DNA from: Caldithrix sp.
Lineage (GTDB): Bacteria; KSB1; UBA2214; DYKH01
Assembly (NCBI GenBank): GCA_020722685.1
Contig: DYKH01000133.1
Coordinates: forward strand, 1-13,888
Length of the DNA: 13,888 bases
Reading direction: 5' to 3'
Shown here: one piece after another, positions 6,812 through 13,888 of the stretch
Position numbering within the stretch: the first letter of the stretch is position 1
Layout: each line of letters begins with the position of its first letter
Notes under the pieces: generated by a model
Seen by the model: the letters and a program-made list of their open reading frames with translations, nothing else
The model's database searches: none
Told to the model about the DNA's origin: nothing
Position numbers and translations under genes: made by a program

Positions 6812-6988
6812 ATCCTTCCAAGGCCTTCCATAAGAGATCGGATTCCCGGAACTGGCATTCTCTCAAAGCGGCTTCTCGCCATTTGCTGTGGACCTGACTT
6901 CTCAACCTGGGAGGTTCCTCAAGGTAGTAACGGAGCGTTCTCGGTTCTGTTCGGTCTTTGAGGGTAACCTCCACAGGTTTTGGGTATT

Positions 6989-7603
6989 CTAATGCTGATC
7001 ATCCGAATGGTCATGATCGTGAGTATGCTCGTGCGGCTTTTCCTGATGGCTCTGTTCCGGCGCTTTCTCTTCATCGGAAGTCCCGCTTTGCGCTTTTTCC
7101 TCGGGTTGGTCGCTTTCATGGTGATGCGCTGCTCCTTCGCCATGCTCATGTTCTTGGGATTGCAATAACTTGCTAACGGGAGCGACCGCGACGCCATGAG
7201 TGTAAACCATTTCGCCGCCAAGGTATCCGCTGTATATCATGACACCAAAGCCGGCGATGCCGATGAGGAGATGGAGTTTTTCCAATCTCGCCAGAAAGCG
7301 GCTCGGCAGCAGCAAGCGCCAAAGGGCAAGGAGAAGGATGACCCCTAAAATGACATAACCCAGCGTTTCGTGGGTCTCCATGATCTGGTGCGCATTATCA
7401 TTGTGGGCCACACGGCTTGCCGCCAACAGTCCGGTGATGAAACTGAACATCACCGACAAAGCGGCTAAATACAAGTTCCAAGTGGCTGCCGCCTTTAGAC
7501 TTTCTTTTTTTACCAAAGCGGCGAGAATCTTCAATAGCATGGCGGCAGCAAAAATGCCGATGGTAAAGTGCACGGCTATTGGATGCAATAAATAAATTTC
7601 CAT
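6989..7603 (-). CDS. DUF2231-family membrane protein with His-rich C-terminal tail
   Basis: This 204-residue protein starts at ATG 7603, seven bases after a GGAGAA site; an upstream TTG is less likely. Four membrane helices (about 8-30, 42-62, 80-99, 111-130) carry the DUF2231 pattern: LHPIAVHFTIGIF at the start, HNDNAHQIMETHETLGY between helices 2 and 3, and YSGYLGGEMVYTHGVAV after helix 4. The conserved histidines (H7, H12, H67, H72, H78, H136) suggest a metal or haem site, though the family's function is not settled. The last 55 residues are soluble and hold 12 histidines with many acidic residues, ending HEHTHDHDHSDDQH, typical of metal-binding tails. A TATGAT 22 bases before the ATG (7625-7630, minus strand) is a weak -10 candidate. 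It follows the cus/HMA genes on the same strand after a 446-bp gap, so a role in copper or other metal handling is plausible but inferred. It ends in TAG. Confidence 0.8.
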   Translation of the reverse strand: MEIYLLHPIAVHFTIGIFAAAMLLKILAALVKKESLKAAATWNLYLAALSVMFSFITGLLAASRVAHNDNAHQIMETHETLGYVILGVILLLALWRLLLPSRFLARLEKLHLLIGIAGFGVMIYSGYLGGEMVYTHGVAVAPVSKLLQSQEHEHGEGAAHHHESDQPEEKAQSGTSDEEKAPEQSHQEKPHEHTHDHDHSDDQH

Positions 7604-7908
7604 TGTTTTTTTCTCCAATATCAAATCATAGAAGGAACTCTCTGCAGTGTCCCAATGCCTGGCGAGAATTTGTTATCGCTTACCTTTTTGCCTCTCTGAT
7701 GATACCGGAAACAGGTCTCGTGCCAGCAACTGCGGTGTTGAAATGGGTGAGCCAACGGCTTGAAAATCCGATAAAAGCCAGCTCGCAAGTTTCTCGTGAA
7801 AGATAGAATAGCGTCCGTGTTGAAGAGTATTCTACACGTTTGTTGTCGACTATTCTTCTATGTGTCTTCCCCTATGAGACCATCAAAGGTGGCCCACTTT
7901 TTCGTGAT

Positions 7909-7932
7909 CGCGCCGGAACTGCTTCCGGCGCG
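7909..7932. terminator. Strong GC hairpin, possible end of the cus/HMA transcript
   Basis: CGCGCCGGAA (7909-7918) and TTCCGGCGCG (7923-7932) form a perfect 10-bp stem with loop CTGC. It lies about 120 bases past the HMA stop on the minus strand. On that strand ATCACGAAAAAG follows rather than a T-run, so classical intrinsic termination is not shown; it may instead block 3' decay or be part of a repeat. Confidence 0.4.
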
Positions 7933-7979
7933 GGAGATGACCAGGGACTTTTGTCCTGCTCTTTCTTTTGCAAGCTTTG

Positions 7980-7995
7980 GGGGATTGCTATCCCC
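7980..7995. repeat. Small perfect hairpin
   Basis: GGGGAT (7980-7985) and ATCCCC (7990-7995) pair perfectly around TGCT. It stands between the 7909 hairpin and the heptamer array, 55 bases past the HMA stop. No T-run follows on either strand. Confidence 0.5.
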
Positions 7996-8010
7996 ATTTA
8001 TTTGGAAGCC

Positions 8011-8043
8011 GACTGACGGCTGACCGCTGACCACTGACCGCTG
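8011..8043. repeat. Heptamer array, CTGACNN x4
   Basis: Four in-phase 7-base units start at 8013: CTGACGG, CTGACCG, CTGACCA, CTGACCG, followed by a partial CTG. It begins six bases past the HMA stop codon. It is the GC-richer relative of the TTGACNN heptamers at 13328-13418. Confidence 0.75.
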
Positions 8044-8049
8044 TGTTTC

Positions 8050-8409
8050 TCACCTCCTCTCCGATTGGCAGCATTTGGGCAGCTTGGCATGCGCCGCTTC
8101 ATCCCGCTTGGTCTTGTTGGCATCATACCCTGCTGCTGCAATGGCCTTTTCGATTTTCTGTTGGTTTGTCTTTTCCGCGTCGAAATTGACATGGGCTATT
8201 TTTTCCTTGAGGTCCACCTTAACGGATTTGACTCCCTCCACCTTTTTCACCGCCGATTCCACTGTTTGTACACACGTCTCGCACTGAATCGTGGGGACCG
8301 AGATCATGGCGTGACCTTTCGGCGTCTCCTTTTTCTGGCCGTGACCGTGATCATGTTGGGCATAACCTGCAACCCCGAAAAGCACGAGTAAAGCTATAAG
8401 GTGTCTCAT
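8050..8409 (-). CDS. Secreted heavy-metal-associated (HMA) domain protein, MerP-like
   Basis: This 119-residue protein starts at ATG 8409 with a perfect AAGGAGGT site three bases upstream of the ATG (8413-8420). A signal peptide is seen at 1-17 (MRHLIALLVLFGVAGYA). A His-rich stretch, HDHGHG (19-24), follows. The HMA fold spans about 35-100, with the metal site CETC (C43 and C46) in IQCETCVQTVESAVKKVEGV and later strands VKSVKVDLKEKIAHVNFD. The end carries LPKCC (C113, C114), which I recall from related periplasmic HMA proteins. It most likely binds Cu(I) or a similar soft metal in the periplasm and hands it to or from the CusCBA pump encoded just before it (179-bp gap, same strand). MerP-type mercury binding is an alternative, but no mer genes are nearby. 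The frame is open further upstream, but only 8409 has a ribosome site and gives a signal peptide. Confidence 0.88.
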   Translation of the reverse strand: MRHLIALLVLFGVAGYAQHDHGHGQKKETPKGHAMISVPTIQCETCVQTVESAVKKVEGVKSVKVDLKEKIAHVNFDAEKTNQQKIEKAIAAAGYDANKTKRDEAAHAKLPKCCQSERR

Positions 8410-8588
8410 AGAACCTCCTTTGGTTTTAATTAAAGTGGCATCCGGATGCTGCCCAGTCTGCGACTGTGTAGCCCGGAGGTATGAAAATTTGGTTAAGCGA
8501 GACCGTGTTACCCACGCGGTCGGATCGGTTATTACGCAAATAGTTTTATCCTGAATCGTTTTGCCCTTCGTCATTGGCTGAATGACTC

Positions 8589-11500
8589 TTAGTTTTCCAA
8601 ATATCTTCCTTCCGCCTTAGCCTTTTTTCTCATGCCGTGTGATTTCCACAGAAGATAAATCGCCGGGTAAACCAAAAGCTCCATGATGAACGAGGTAAAA
8701 AGCCCTCCCACCATCGGGGCGGCGATGCGTTTCATCACGTCGGCGCCGGTGCCCAGGCTCCACATGATGGGCATGAGGCCCATGGAAGCTGCCATCACAG
8801 TCATAATCTTGGGCCGGATGCGCTTGACGGCGCCATGGACAATGGCTTCCTTCAGATCGGCGAGAGTATTAAGTCTCCCTTTTTGCCTGTACTCCTCATG
8901 TGAAAGGTCGAGGAAGAGGAGCATGAAGACCCCAGTTTCAGCGTCCAGTCCCATGAGCGCGATCATGCCCACCCAGCCGGCGATGGAGATGTGATAGCCC
9001 AACGCCCACATGAGCCACACGGCTCCGACCACCGAAAAGGGGACGGCGAGCATTACCACGATGGCCTTGAATGCGGACTTTGTGTTCATGAACAACAGCA
9101 CGAAGATGAGCAGGATGGTCACCGGCAGCACGATCTTGAGGCGTTCGGCCACGCGCTGCATGTTCTCGTACTGGCCGCTCCAGACCAGCGAATAGCCGGT
9201 GGGGAGCTCAACCATTTTTTTCACCATTTCCTTGGCGTCCGCAACATAGCCGCCCACGTCGCGCCCGGTGATGTCCACGTAGACGTAGCCGGCGAGCATG
9301 CCGTTCTCGTCGCGGATCATGGCGGGGCCGTAGTTCAGAGAAATGTCCGCCACCTCTTTGACCGGCACCTGCACGCCCTCCATGGTGGTCAGAAGCACGC
9401 GCTCGAGCTGATCCAGCTCCTGCCGGAGGTCGCGGGGATAGCGCACGTTAATGGTGTAGCGCTCGCGTCCCTCGATGGTGCTGGCAATGTTCTCTCCGCC
9501 CACTGCGCTCATGATGACCATTTGCAAGTCATCCACCGAAAGGCCAAAGCGCGCAAGCTGTTCCCGCTTGGGAGTAAAATCCACATAATATCCGCCTCCC
9601 ACGCGCTCGGCAAAGATGCTCCGGGTTCCCTTGACTCCCCTCAGGGCATTTTCAATCTCGGCGCCGATGCGCTGGATTTCGCCCAGATCAGAGCCAAAGA
9701 CCTTGATGCCGATCGGTGTCCGCACTCCCGTGGTGAGCATGTCGATTCGTCCCTTGATGGGCATGGTCCAGGCGTTGGTGTTGCCCGGGATTTGCATCGC
9801 CTCGTCCATCAATGTGATCAGCTCTTCATAGGATATTCGATCCGGCCAGATATGGCGCAGGAGTGCTTTGAGCGGCTCCGGCGCCCACGAGGAATACCAG
9901 CGTTTTTGTTCGCGCCATTCCTCCTTAGGCTTGAGGTGGACGGTGGTTTCCATCATGGAAAAGGGGGCAGGGTCGGTGGAGGTCTCCGCGCGGCCCGCTT
10001 TCCCGAATACCGTATGCACCTCGGGAAAAGTCATCAGAATGCGATCCTGCGCCAAGAGAAGATTTCGCGCCTCGGTGACGGAGATGCCGGGAAGCGTGGT
10101 CGGCATGTAGAGAATGGTGCCCTCATTGAGCGGCGGCATGAACTCGCTTCCCAGCTTAAAATAGACCGGGATGGTCGTTAGCACAATGAGAACGGCAGTG
10201 GCGATGGTCTTTTTGGGATTTTCCAACACCCAGCGGCAGGGGCGCTCGTACAGCCTAAAGAGCACCTTGCTGACCGGGTGCTGTTCCTCGGGGTAGTATT
10301 TTCCTACCGCAACTGTATTCACGATCTTGTTCAGCCACTTTGCTTTGATATGAAAAGGATCCACACGCGCGAAGAGCATGCGCACCGCTGGATCGAGGGT
10401 GACGGCCAGGATAGAGGCGAGGGCGATGGCTAGCGTTTTTGTCCAAGCCAACGGGGTAAAAAGCCGTCCTTCCTGGTCCACCAAAGTAAACACTGGGAGG
10501 AAGGAGACGGCGATCACCAGTAAAGAAAAGAACACAGAGGGTCCCACTTGCTTGAGAGCTTCTAACCGAACTTCATGGAAATCGCCGTGGCGACCTTCTT
10601 CGATCCAGACCTCGATTTTCTTGTAGGCGTTTTCCACTTCCACGATGGCGCCGTCAACCAGCACGCCGATGGAAATGGCAATGCCGGCCAGACTCATGAT
10701 GTTGGAGGAGATCTTAAAGGCGTACATGGGAATGAAGGCCAGCACCACCGAAATGGGGATGGTGACGATGGGTACGATAGCCGATGGGACGTGCCAAAGG
10801 AAGAACAGGATCACCAGGGAGACGATGATCATCTCCATGATCAGCTCCTCTTTCAGGTTGTCGATGGATCGCTTGATCAGATCGGAGCGGTCGTAGGTGG
10901 TCACCAGCTCAACGCCTTCCGGCATAGAACTCTTGAGATCCGCGATCTTGGCTTTTACTCTTTCGATGACGTTGAAGGCATTCTCGCCGTGCCGCATGAC
11001 CACGATGCCGCCCACCACGTCGCCCAGGCCGTTGAATTCCGCAAGACCGCGTCTGATCTGCGGCCCTAACGTCACGGTGGCGACATTCTCCAGCAGCACC
11101 GGTGTTCCGCCCATGGCCTTGACCACAACCTTGCGAAGGTCTTCAACGCTCTTGATGTATCCCTTGCCGCGCACCATGTATTCTTTGCCGGACCACTCGA
11201 TGAGCCGGCCGCCCACTTCGTTGTTATTCTTTTTGATGGCATCAACCACGTCTATGAGGGACAAGTTATAGACAGGAAGGCGGTTTGGGTCGATGATCAC
11301 TTGATACTGCTTCTCAAAGCCGCCGATGCTCGCCACTTCGGCCACACCGGGCACGCTTTGCAGCGCCAGCTTGAGGTACCAATCCTGGTATGTGCGAAGC
11401 TGCGCCTGATTGTGCTTGCCGCTTTTATCGACCAGCGCGTATTGGAACACCCAGCCGACGCCCGTGGCATCCGGGCCCAGCTCGGTTTTGACCCCTTGTG

Positions 11501-11861
11501 GAAGGTTGCCCTGTATCTTGGAGAGGTACTCCAGCACGCGGCTGCGCGCCCAGTAGATGTCGGTGCCGTCTTTAAAAATCACATAAACGTAGGAGAAGCC
11601 AAAGTCGCTGTAGCCACGGATGGCTTTGACCCTCGGAGCGCCCAGCAGGGCCGTGATGATGGGGTAAGTCACCTGATCTTCGATGATACCGGGACTGCGA
11701 TCCCATCTGGTGTAAACGATCACCTGCGTGTCGCTAAGGTCCGGGATGGCGTCCAAAGGAATGTTGTTCAGAGAATAAGTCGCATAAGCGATGGCCGCGA
11801 GGGTCAGGAGGATCACCAGCATGCGGTTGTGCGCGGAGAAGTGAATGAGTTTTTCGATCAT
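8589..11861 (-). CDS. cusA: CusA-type heavy-metal efflux RND transporter, Cu(I)/Ag(I) type
   Basis: The 1090-residue inner-membrane pump of the tripartite CusCBA system drives metal out of the periplasm using protons. It has the RND plan: an N-terminal helix, two large periplasmic loops and helix bundles near 340-500 and 905-1075. Residues that define Cu(I)/Ag(I) selectivity in E. coli CusA are kept: M586 (LYMPTTLPG), M636 with E638 (SMMETT) and M708 (RIDMLTTG), matching M573, M623/E625 and M672. Proton-path residues D403 (VDGAIVEVEN), E975 (DAETGVF) and K1018 (RIRPKIMT) match D405, E939 and K984. M389 and M1043 stand where the E. coli Met relay has residues. It is about 40 residues longer than E. 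coli CusA, mainly from an insert near 650-675 (EQKRWYSSWAPEPLKALLRH). Its site AGGAG (11868-11872) overlaps the cusB stop codon, so the two are translationally coupled. Long open frames on the other strand here are shadows. Confidence 0.96.
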   Translation of the reverse strand: MIEKLIHFSAHNRMLVILLTLAAIAYATYSLNNIPLDAIPDLSDTQVIVYTRWDRSPGIIEDQVTYPIITALLGAPRVKAIRGYSDFGFSYVYVIFKDGTDIYWARSRVLEYLSKIQGNLPQGVKTELGPDATGVGWVFQYALVDKSGKHNQAQLRTYQDWYLKLALQSVPGVAEVASIGGFEKQYQVIIDPNRLPVYNLSLIDVVDAIKKNNNEVGGRLIEWSGKEYMVRGKGYIKSVEDLRKVVVKAMGGTPVLLENVATVTLGPQIRRGLAEFNGLGDVVGGIVVMRHGENAFNVIERVKAKIADLKSSMPEGVELVTTYDRSDLIKRSIDNLKEELIMEMIIVSLVILFFLWHVPSAIVPIVTIPISVVLAFIPMYAFKISSNIMSLAGIAISIGVLVDGAIVEVENAYKKIEVWIEEGRHGDFHEVRLEALKQVGPSVFFSLLVIAVSFLPVFTLVDQEGRLFTPLAWTKTLAIALASILAVTLDPAVRMLFARVDPFHIKAKWLNKIVNTVAVGKYYPEEQHPVSKVLFRLYERPCRWVLENPKKTIATAVLIVLTTIPVYFKLGSEFMPPLNEGTILYMPTTLPGISVTEARNLLLAQDRILMTFPEVHTVFGKAGRAETSTDPAPFSMMETTVHLKPKEEWREQKRWYSSWAPEPLKALLRHIWPDRISYEELITLMDEAMQIPGNTNAWTMPIKGRIDMLTTGVRTPIGIKVFGSDLGEIQRIGAEIENALRGVKGTRSIFAERVGGGYYVDFTPKREQLARFGLSVDDLQMVIMSAVGGENIASTIEGRERYTINVRYPRDLRQELDQLERVLLTTMEGVQVPVKEVADISLNYGPAMIRDENGMLAGYVYVDITGRDVGGYVADAKEMVKKMVELPTGYSLVWSGQYENMQRVAERLKIVLPVTILLIFVLLFMNTKSAFKAIVVMLAVPFSVVGAVWLMWALGYHISIAGWVGMIALMGLDAETGVFMLLFLDLSHEEYRQKGRLNTLADLKEAIVHGAVKRIRPKIMTVMAASMGLMPIMWSLGTGADVMKRIAAPMVGGLFTSFIMELLVYPAIYLLWKSHGMRKKAKAEGRYLEN

Positions 11862-11870
11862 AACGAACTC

Positions 11871-13265
11871 CTAATGCTGGTGGGTGCCGGCAGCGGCTGC
11901 CGATTTGAGCGCGGCCTTGAGCGACGACTCGGAGTCGATGAGAAAGTTGGCCGAGGTTACCACGCGTTGGCCGGCCTCCAGTCCGGACCTCACCTCATAA
12001 TAACCGTCTCCGGCGCGCGCGCCCAGCGTTACTTCGGTAGGAACGATCTTGTCGTTTTCCCATTCCACGAACACATAGTCCATAACGCCGGTGCGCATGA
12101 CGGCGCTTTCGGGAACGGTCAGGCGCTCGCCGAGATCGTATGCAAGCTTGGCGTCGGCGTACATGCCGGGTTTCAGCAAAAGCCGGGGATTATCGATCTC
12201 GATGCGCGCTTTGATGGTTCGGGTTTCGGTTTGCAAAAAGGGATACAAAAAGCTGATGCGTCCGGGAAAAGTCTCTCCGGGCCAGTAGGAAAGCGTCAAT
12301 TCAGCGGGCATGCCCACCTTCACGTACGGCAGGTCGGTCTCATAGATGTCGGCCTCGCCCCACACATGGGAAAGGTCGGCGATGGTGAGGAGCGGATCGT
12401 TCATCATGACGCGGTGACCTTGCAGCACCATCTTTTCGGTCACGTAGCCGGACACCGGCGAGTCGATGGTCATGGTCCGCTCAGCTTTTCCTGAGGCACG
12501 CAGGCGATCAATTTGCGCGTCGCTGATGTCGTAGAGCCGCAGCTTCTCCCTTGCTGATGCTTTCAGCGCCCTAAGACTACTCGAGACAGCAGTGTCAGAG
12601 GTTGTGGAGAGCTTTTGCAGCGCCTCTACAGATGAGAGGTATTCCTGCTGTACGGCGAATAGCTCGGGACTGTATATGGCCAACAACGGTTCTCCCTTTT
12701 TCACATATTGCCCGGTCTGGTTGACGTATAACCGCTCCACCCAGCCTTCCACTTTGATAGTTATTTGGAAGAGTCGGGTTTCGTCGGGCACAATGCGCGC
12801 CGAAGTACGGATTTCCTTGGCGACGTTTTTCATTTCCACCGTACCAAAGGTGAGGCCGATGAGTTCTTGCTTTTCTTTGGGAACCGTCACCGCCGCAAGT
12901 CCCGCAGGCGTCTCGATCTCTTCCGTTTCCGGCTCGAAGGGTACCATCTCCATGCCCATAGAATCCTTGCCGGGCCTGTCGCTAATCTCGTTCGGGTTCA
13001 TAGTGGATCGGTACATAATTTTTTTTTCGTGCCCAGCGTGCTCGTCCTTAGTTGCCTCATCCATTTTCTGCGGTACCAGCTTCATGCCGCAGATGGGGCA
13101 ATCCCCAGGTTTGTCCTGTACGATCTGCGGGTGCATGGGGCAGATGTAGATCTGCTTTCCTTTAGCGTCGTCGCCTTTTTGTTCGTGAGAATGAAAAACG
13201 AAAAAGTAACCTGCGCCGACAAGCGCGAGGATGAGAATTAATATTATCAAAAGTCGTTGGTTCAT
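11871..13265 (-). CDS. cusB: CusB-type periplasmic adaptor with two N-terminal metal-binding segments
   Basis: This 464-residue membrane-fusion protein links CusA to the outer-membrane channel. The start is ATG 13265 with GGAG eight bases upstream; the frame opens with a TTG further up, which is less likely. Residues 4-24 form a membrane anchor. A heavy-metal-binding segment at 40-65 has YICPMHPQIV and GDCPICGMKLVP (C42, H45, C56, C59, M61). A second copy at 83-110 has lost its cysteines but is Met-rich (MYRSTMNP, DSMGMEMVPFEP). E. coli CusB binds Cu/Ag through N-terminal methionines, so this end probably passes metal to the pump. The adaptor core follows: QITIKVEGWVERLYVNQTG with KKGEPLLAIYSPEL (about 167-202), a helical hairpin (200-258), IDSPVSGYVTEKMVLQGHRV (267-286) and beta-barrel and membrane-proximal parts to about 445. 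It ends with GTHQH. The stop is TAG, nine bases before cusA and in the same frame. Confidence 0.95.
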   Translation of the reverse strand: MNQRLLIILILILALVGAGYFFVFHSHEQKGDDAKGKQIYICPMHPQIVQDKPGDCPICGMKLVPQKMDEATKDEHAGHEKKIMYRSTMNPNEISDRPGKDSMGMEMVPFEPETEEIETPAGLAAVTVPKEKQELIGLTFGTVEMKNVAKEIRTSARIVPDETRLFQITIKVEGWVERLYVNQTGQYVKKGEPLLAIYSPELFAVQQEYLSSVEALQKLSTTSDTAVSSSLRALKASAREKLRLYDISDAQIDRLRASGKAERTMTIDSPVSGYVTEKMVLQGHRVMMNDPLLTIADLSHVWGEADIYETDLPYVKVGMPAELTLSYWPGETFPGRISFLYPFLQTETRTIKARIEIDNPRLLLKPGMYADAKLAYDLGERLTVPESAVMRTGVMDYVFVEWENDKIVPTEVTLGARAGDGYYEVRSGLEAGQRVVTSANFLIDSESSLKAALKSAAAAGTHQH

Positions 13266-13327
13266 GTCAGTTGCTCCGTTTTCCCTGTGCAAATGAAATC
13301 ATGTGTCTAATGTGCTTCTTAACCTTT

Positions 13328-13418
13328 CATTGACAATTGACCGTTGACTATTGAACATTGACTATTTCTTTCAAGAGCGAATAGTCAATGTTCAATTTTC
13401 AATGTTCAATGGTCAATG
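13328..13418. repeat. Long inverted repeat made of TTGACNN-type heptamers
   Basis: The left arm (13328-13366) is built of 7-base units TTGACAA, TTGACCG, TTGACTA, TTGAACA, TTGACTA. The right arm (13380-13418) is its inverted partner, made of AATGTTC, AATTTTC and AATGGTC-type units. The two 39-base arms pair at 34 of 39 positions around a 13-base loop, and the inner 17 pairs are perfect. It fills most of the 158-bp gap between the channel gene and cusB, starting five bases past the channel stop. In RNA it would form a long, AU-rich hairpin within the operon. Confidence 0.85.
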
Positions 13419-13423
13419 AAAAA

Positions 13424-13888
13424 TTAATGAATCTTTTCTTGAATCTCAGATATGCGCAACCCCACGGCCTGCTCTAATTGTGCCTGGCTGGACATATAAT
13501 TCATGACCGACATGTAGTAGTCCAGTCTGGCCATCAGCAGCATGCGATAGGCATCGATCAGCATGAGAAACTCGGTCTTGCCGGTTTGATAGGCGGCGAT
13601 CGTGGATTGCAGCGTTTGTTCGGCTTGCGGAATGACCGTGTTTTTGTACAGCAGAACCAGATTCTGGTTCGTCTGCACTTTTACCAAAGCGTCCTGAACT
13701 TCGAAAAGCGCCATGTTCTTCATGTTATTGTATTCTTCCTCCGCCTTTCTTACCAGCACTTCGGTTTCCTCGGTTTTAGCGGTATATTTTCGACTCGACC
13801 AGAATGCCAATGGTATATTCACTCCCACCATCGCCGACCAAAAATCGTTGCCGGTATTCGCCATGTCCTTGTACATCACCCGGCCCAT
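13424..13888 (-). CDS. cusC: CusC/TolC-family outer-membrane efflux channel, C-terminal part (5' partial)
   Basis: The C-terminal 154 residues (about a third of the usual 420-480) run off the window edge. The ATG at 13888 is by chance at the border; the frame is expected to continue beyond it. The second outer-membrane efflux (OEP) repeat is recognisable: a strand VGVNIPLAFWSSRK, a long helix from about 37 to 78 (TAKTEETEVLVRKAEEEY then MALFEVQDALVKVQ), a turn, and a second helix (TVIPQAEQTLQSTIAAYQTG, then EFLMLIDAYRMLLMARLDYY). In TolC-type proteins these helices build the periplasmic tunnel. The protein would form the outer-membrane exit for CusBA. It is first in the visible minus-strand operon, and the operon promoter lies outside the window. 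It ends in TAA five bases from the long heptamer inverted repeat. The cusC name rests on the neighbours rather than on specific residues. Confidence 0.85.
   Translation of the reverse strand: MGRVMYKDMANTGNDFWSAMVGVNIPLAFWSSRKYTAKTEETEVLVRKAEEEYNNMKNMALFEVQDALVKVQTNQNLVLLYKNTVIPQAEQTLQSTIAAYQTGKTEFLMLIDAYRMLLMARLDYYMSVMNYMSSQAQLEQAVGLRISEIQEKIH

Larger units (their letters stand above)
7604..8049. other. 446-bp gene-free zone with hairpins and a heptamer array
   Basis: Neither strand carries a convincing gene. From 7909 to 8043 it holds a strong GC hairpin, a weaker one (GGAC-TTTT-GTCC near 7944-7955), a third (GGGGAT-TGCT-ATCCCC) and a heptamer array, all downstream of the HMA gene. The 7604-7700 part should hold the DUF2231 promoter. 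Confidence 0.6.

Noticed and set aside
6771..6974. 67-codon minus-strand frame before the kinase-like gene
   Set aside because: It starts with GTG without a ribosome site, overlaps the kinase-like gene start and has no family likeness.
7998..8192. 64-codon minus-strand frame ending in SGQWSAVSRQSAS-like sequence
   Set aside because: The Ser/Val/Gln-rich end is the translation of the heptamer array; the rest is out of frame with the HMA gene.
8991..10181. 396-codon open frame on the plus strand
   Set aside because: It lies wholly antisense to cusA, is rich in His, Asp and Arg as expected from a shadow frame, and has no ribosome site or recognisable domain.
8590..11861. Zinc/cobalt (CzcA-type) assignment for the RND pump
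   Set aside because: The Met triad and Glu of the Cu(I)/Ag(I) site are all present, which favours CusA over CzcA.
11301..12494. 397-codon open frame on the plus strand
   Set aside because: It is antisense to the cusA start and most of cusB, with the same shadow composition; both minus-strand genes are certain.

Overview
The window comes from a Gram-negative bacterium: it encodes a three-part RND metal efflux pump with a TolC-type outer-membrane channel. Base composition is near 50% G+C and most genes have clear Shine-Dalgarno sites. No ribosomal or other phylogenetic marker is present, so the lineage is uncertain. The mix of Cus-type efflux, a short DUF5320-like protein, a zinc-ribbon/CcmH-like chimera and several kinds of intergenic palindromic repeat would suit an uncultured environmental lineage (for example of the FCB type), but this is only an impression.

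Layout. (1) 1-1895, plus strand: the tail of an unknown gene, a CcdA-family membrane thiol/redox protein and an ACR3 arsenite permease, forming the end of an arsenic-resistance operon. (2) 2064-3593, plus strand: a 66-residue aromatic/coiled-coil protein, then a cyclopropane-fatty-acid synthase gene broken by two in-frame TAG codons. (3) 3590-4741, minus strand: a membrane protein joining two zinc ribbons to a CcmH-like Cys-rich domain, and a 70-residue unknown protein. (4) 4775-5722: about 950 bp without a gene, packed with repeats. These are an inverted CGCAAAG-type repeat, three ~50-bp direct repeats, a REPIN/MITE-like palindrome and an inverted AATTCGCG-type repeat. (5) 5723-7603, minus strand: a degenerate histidine-kinase-like membrane protein and a DUF2231 membrane protein with a His-rich tail. 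(6) 7604-8049: a gene-free hairpin zone ending in a heptamer array. (7) 8050-13888, minus strand: a secreted HMA-domain metal-binding protein, CusA, CusB and the C-terminal part of a CusC/TolC-type channel.

How the genes work together. The minus-strand cluster reads cusC-cusB-cusA-HMA protein-DUF2231 and looks like a copper/silver export module. CusA keeps the three methionines and the glutamate that define the Cu(I)/Ag(I) site. CusB carries two N-terminal metal-binding segments, and the HMA and His-rich proteins are plausible metal carriers or buffers in the envelope. The ars genes at the other end add arsenite export, so the region as a whole is a metal/metalloid resistance neighbourhood.

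The most unusual points are the two amber codons in an otherwise intact CFA synthase, the long hairpin of TTGACNN heptamers inside the cusC-cusB gap, the related CTGACNN heptamer array after the HMA gene, the compound palindrome at 5419-5510, and the zinc-ribbon/CcmH-like chimera. I found no clear new defence or mobile system; the repeats are the best candidates for something undescribed.
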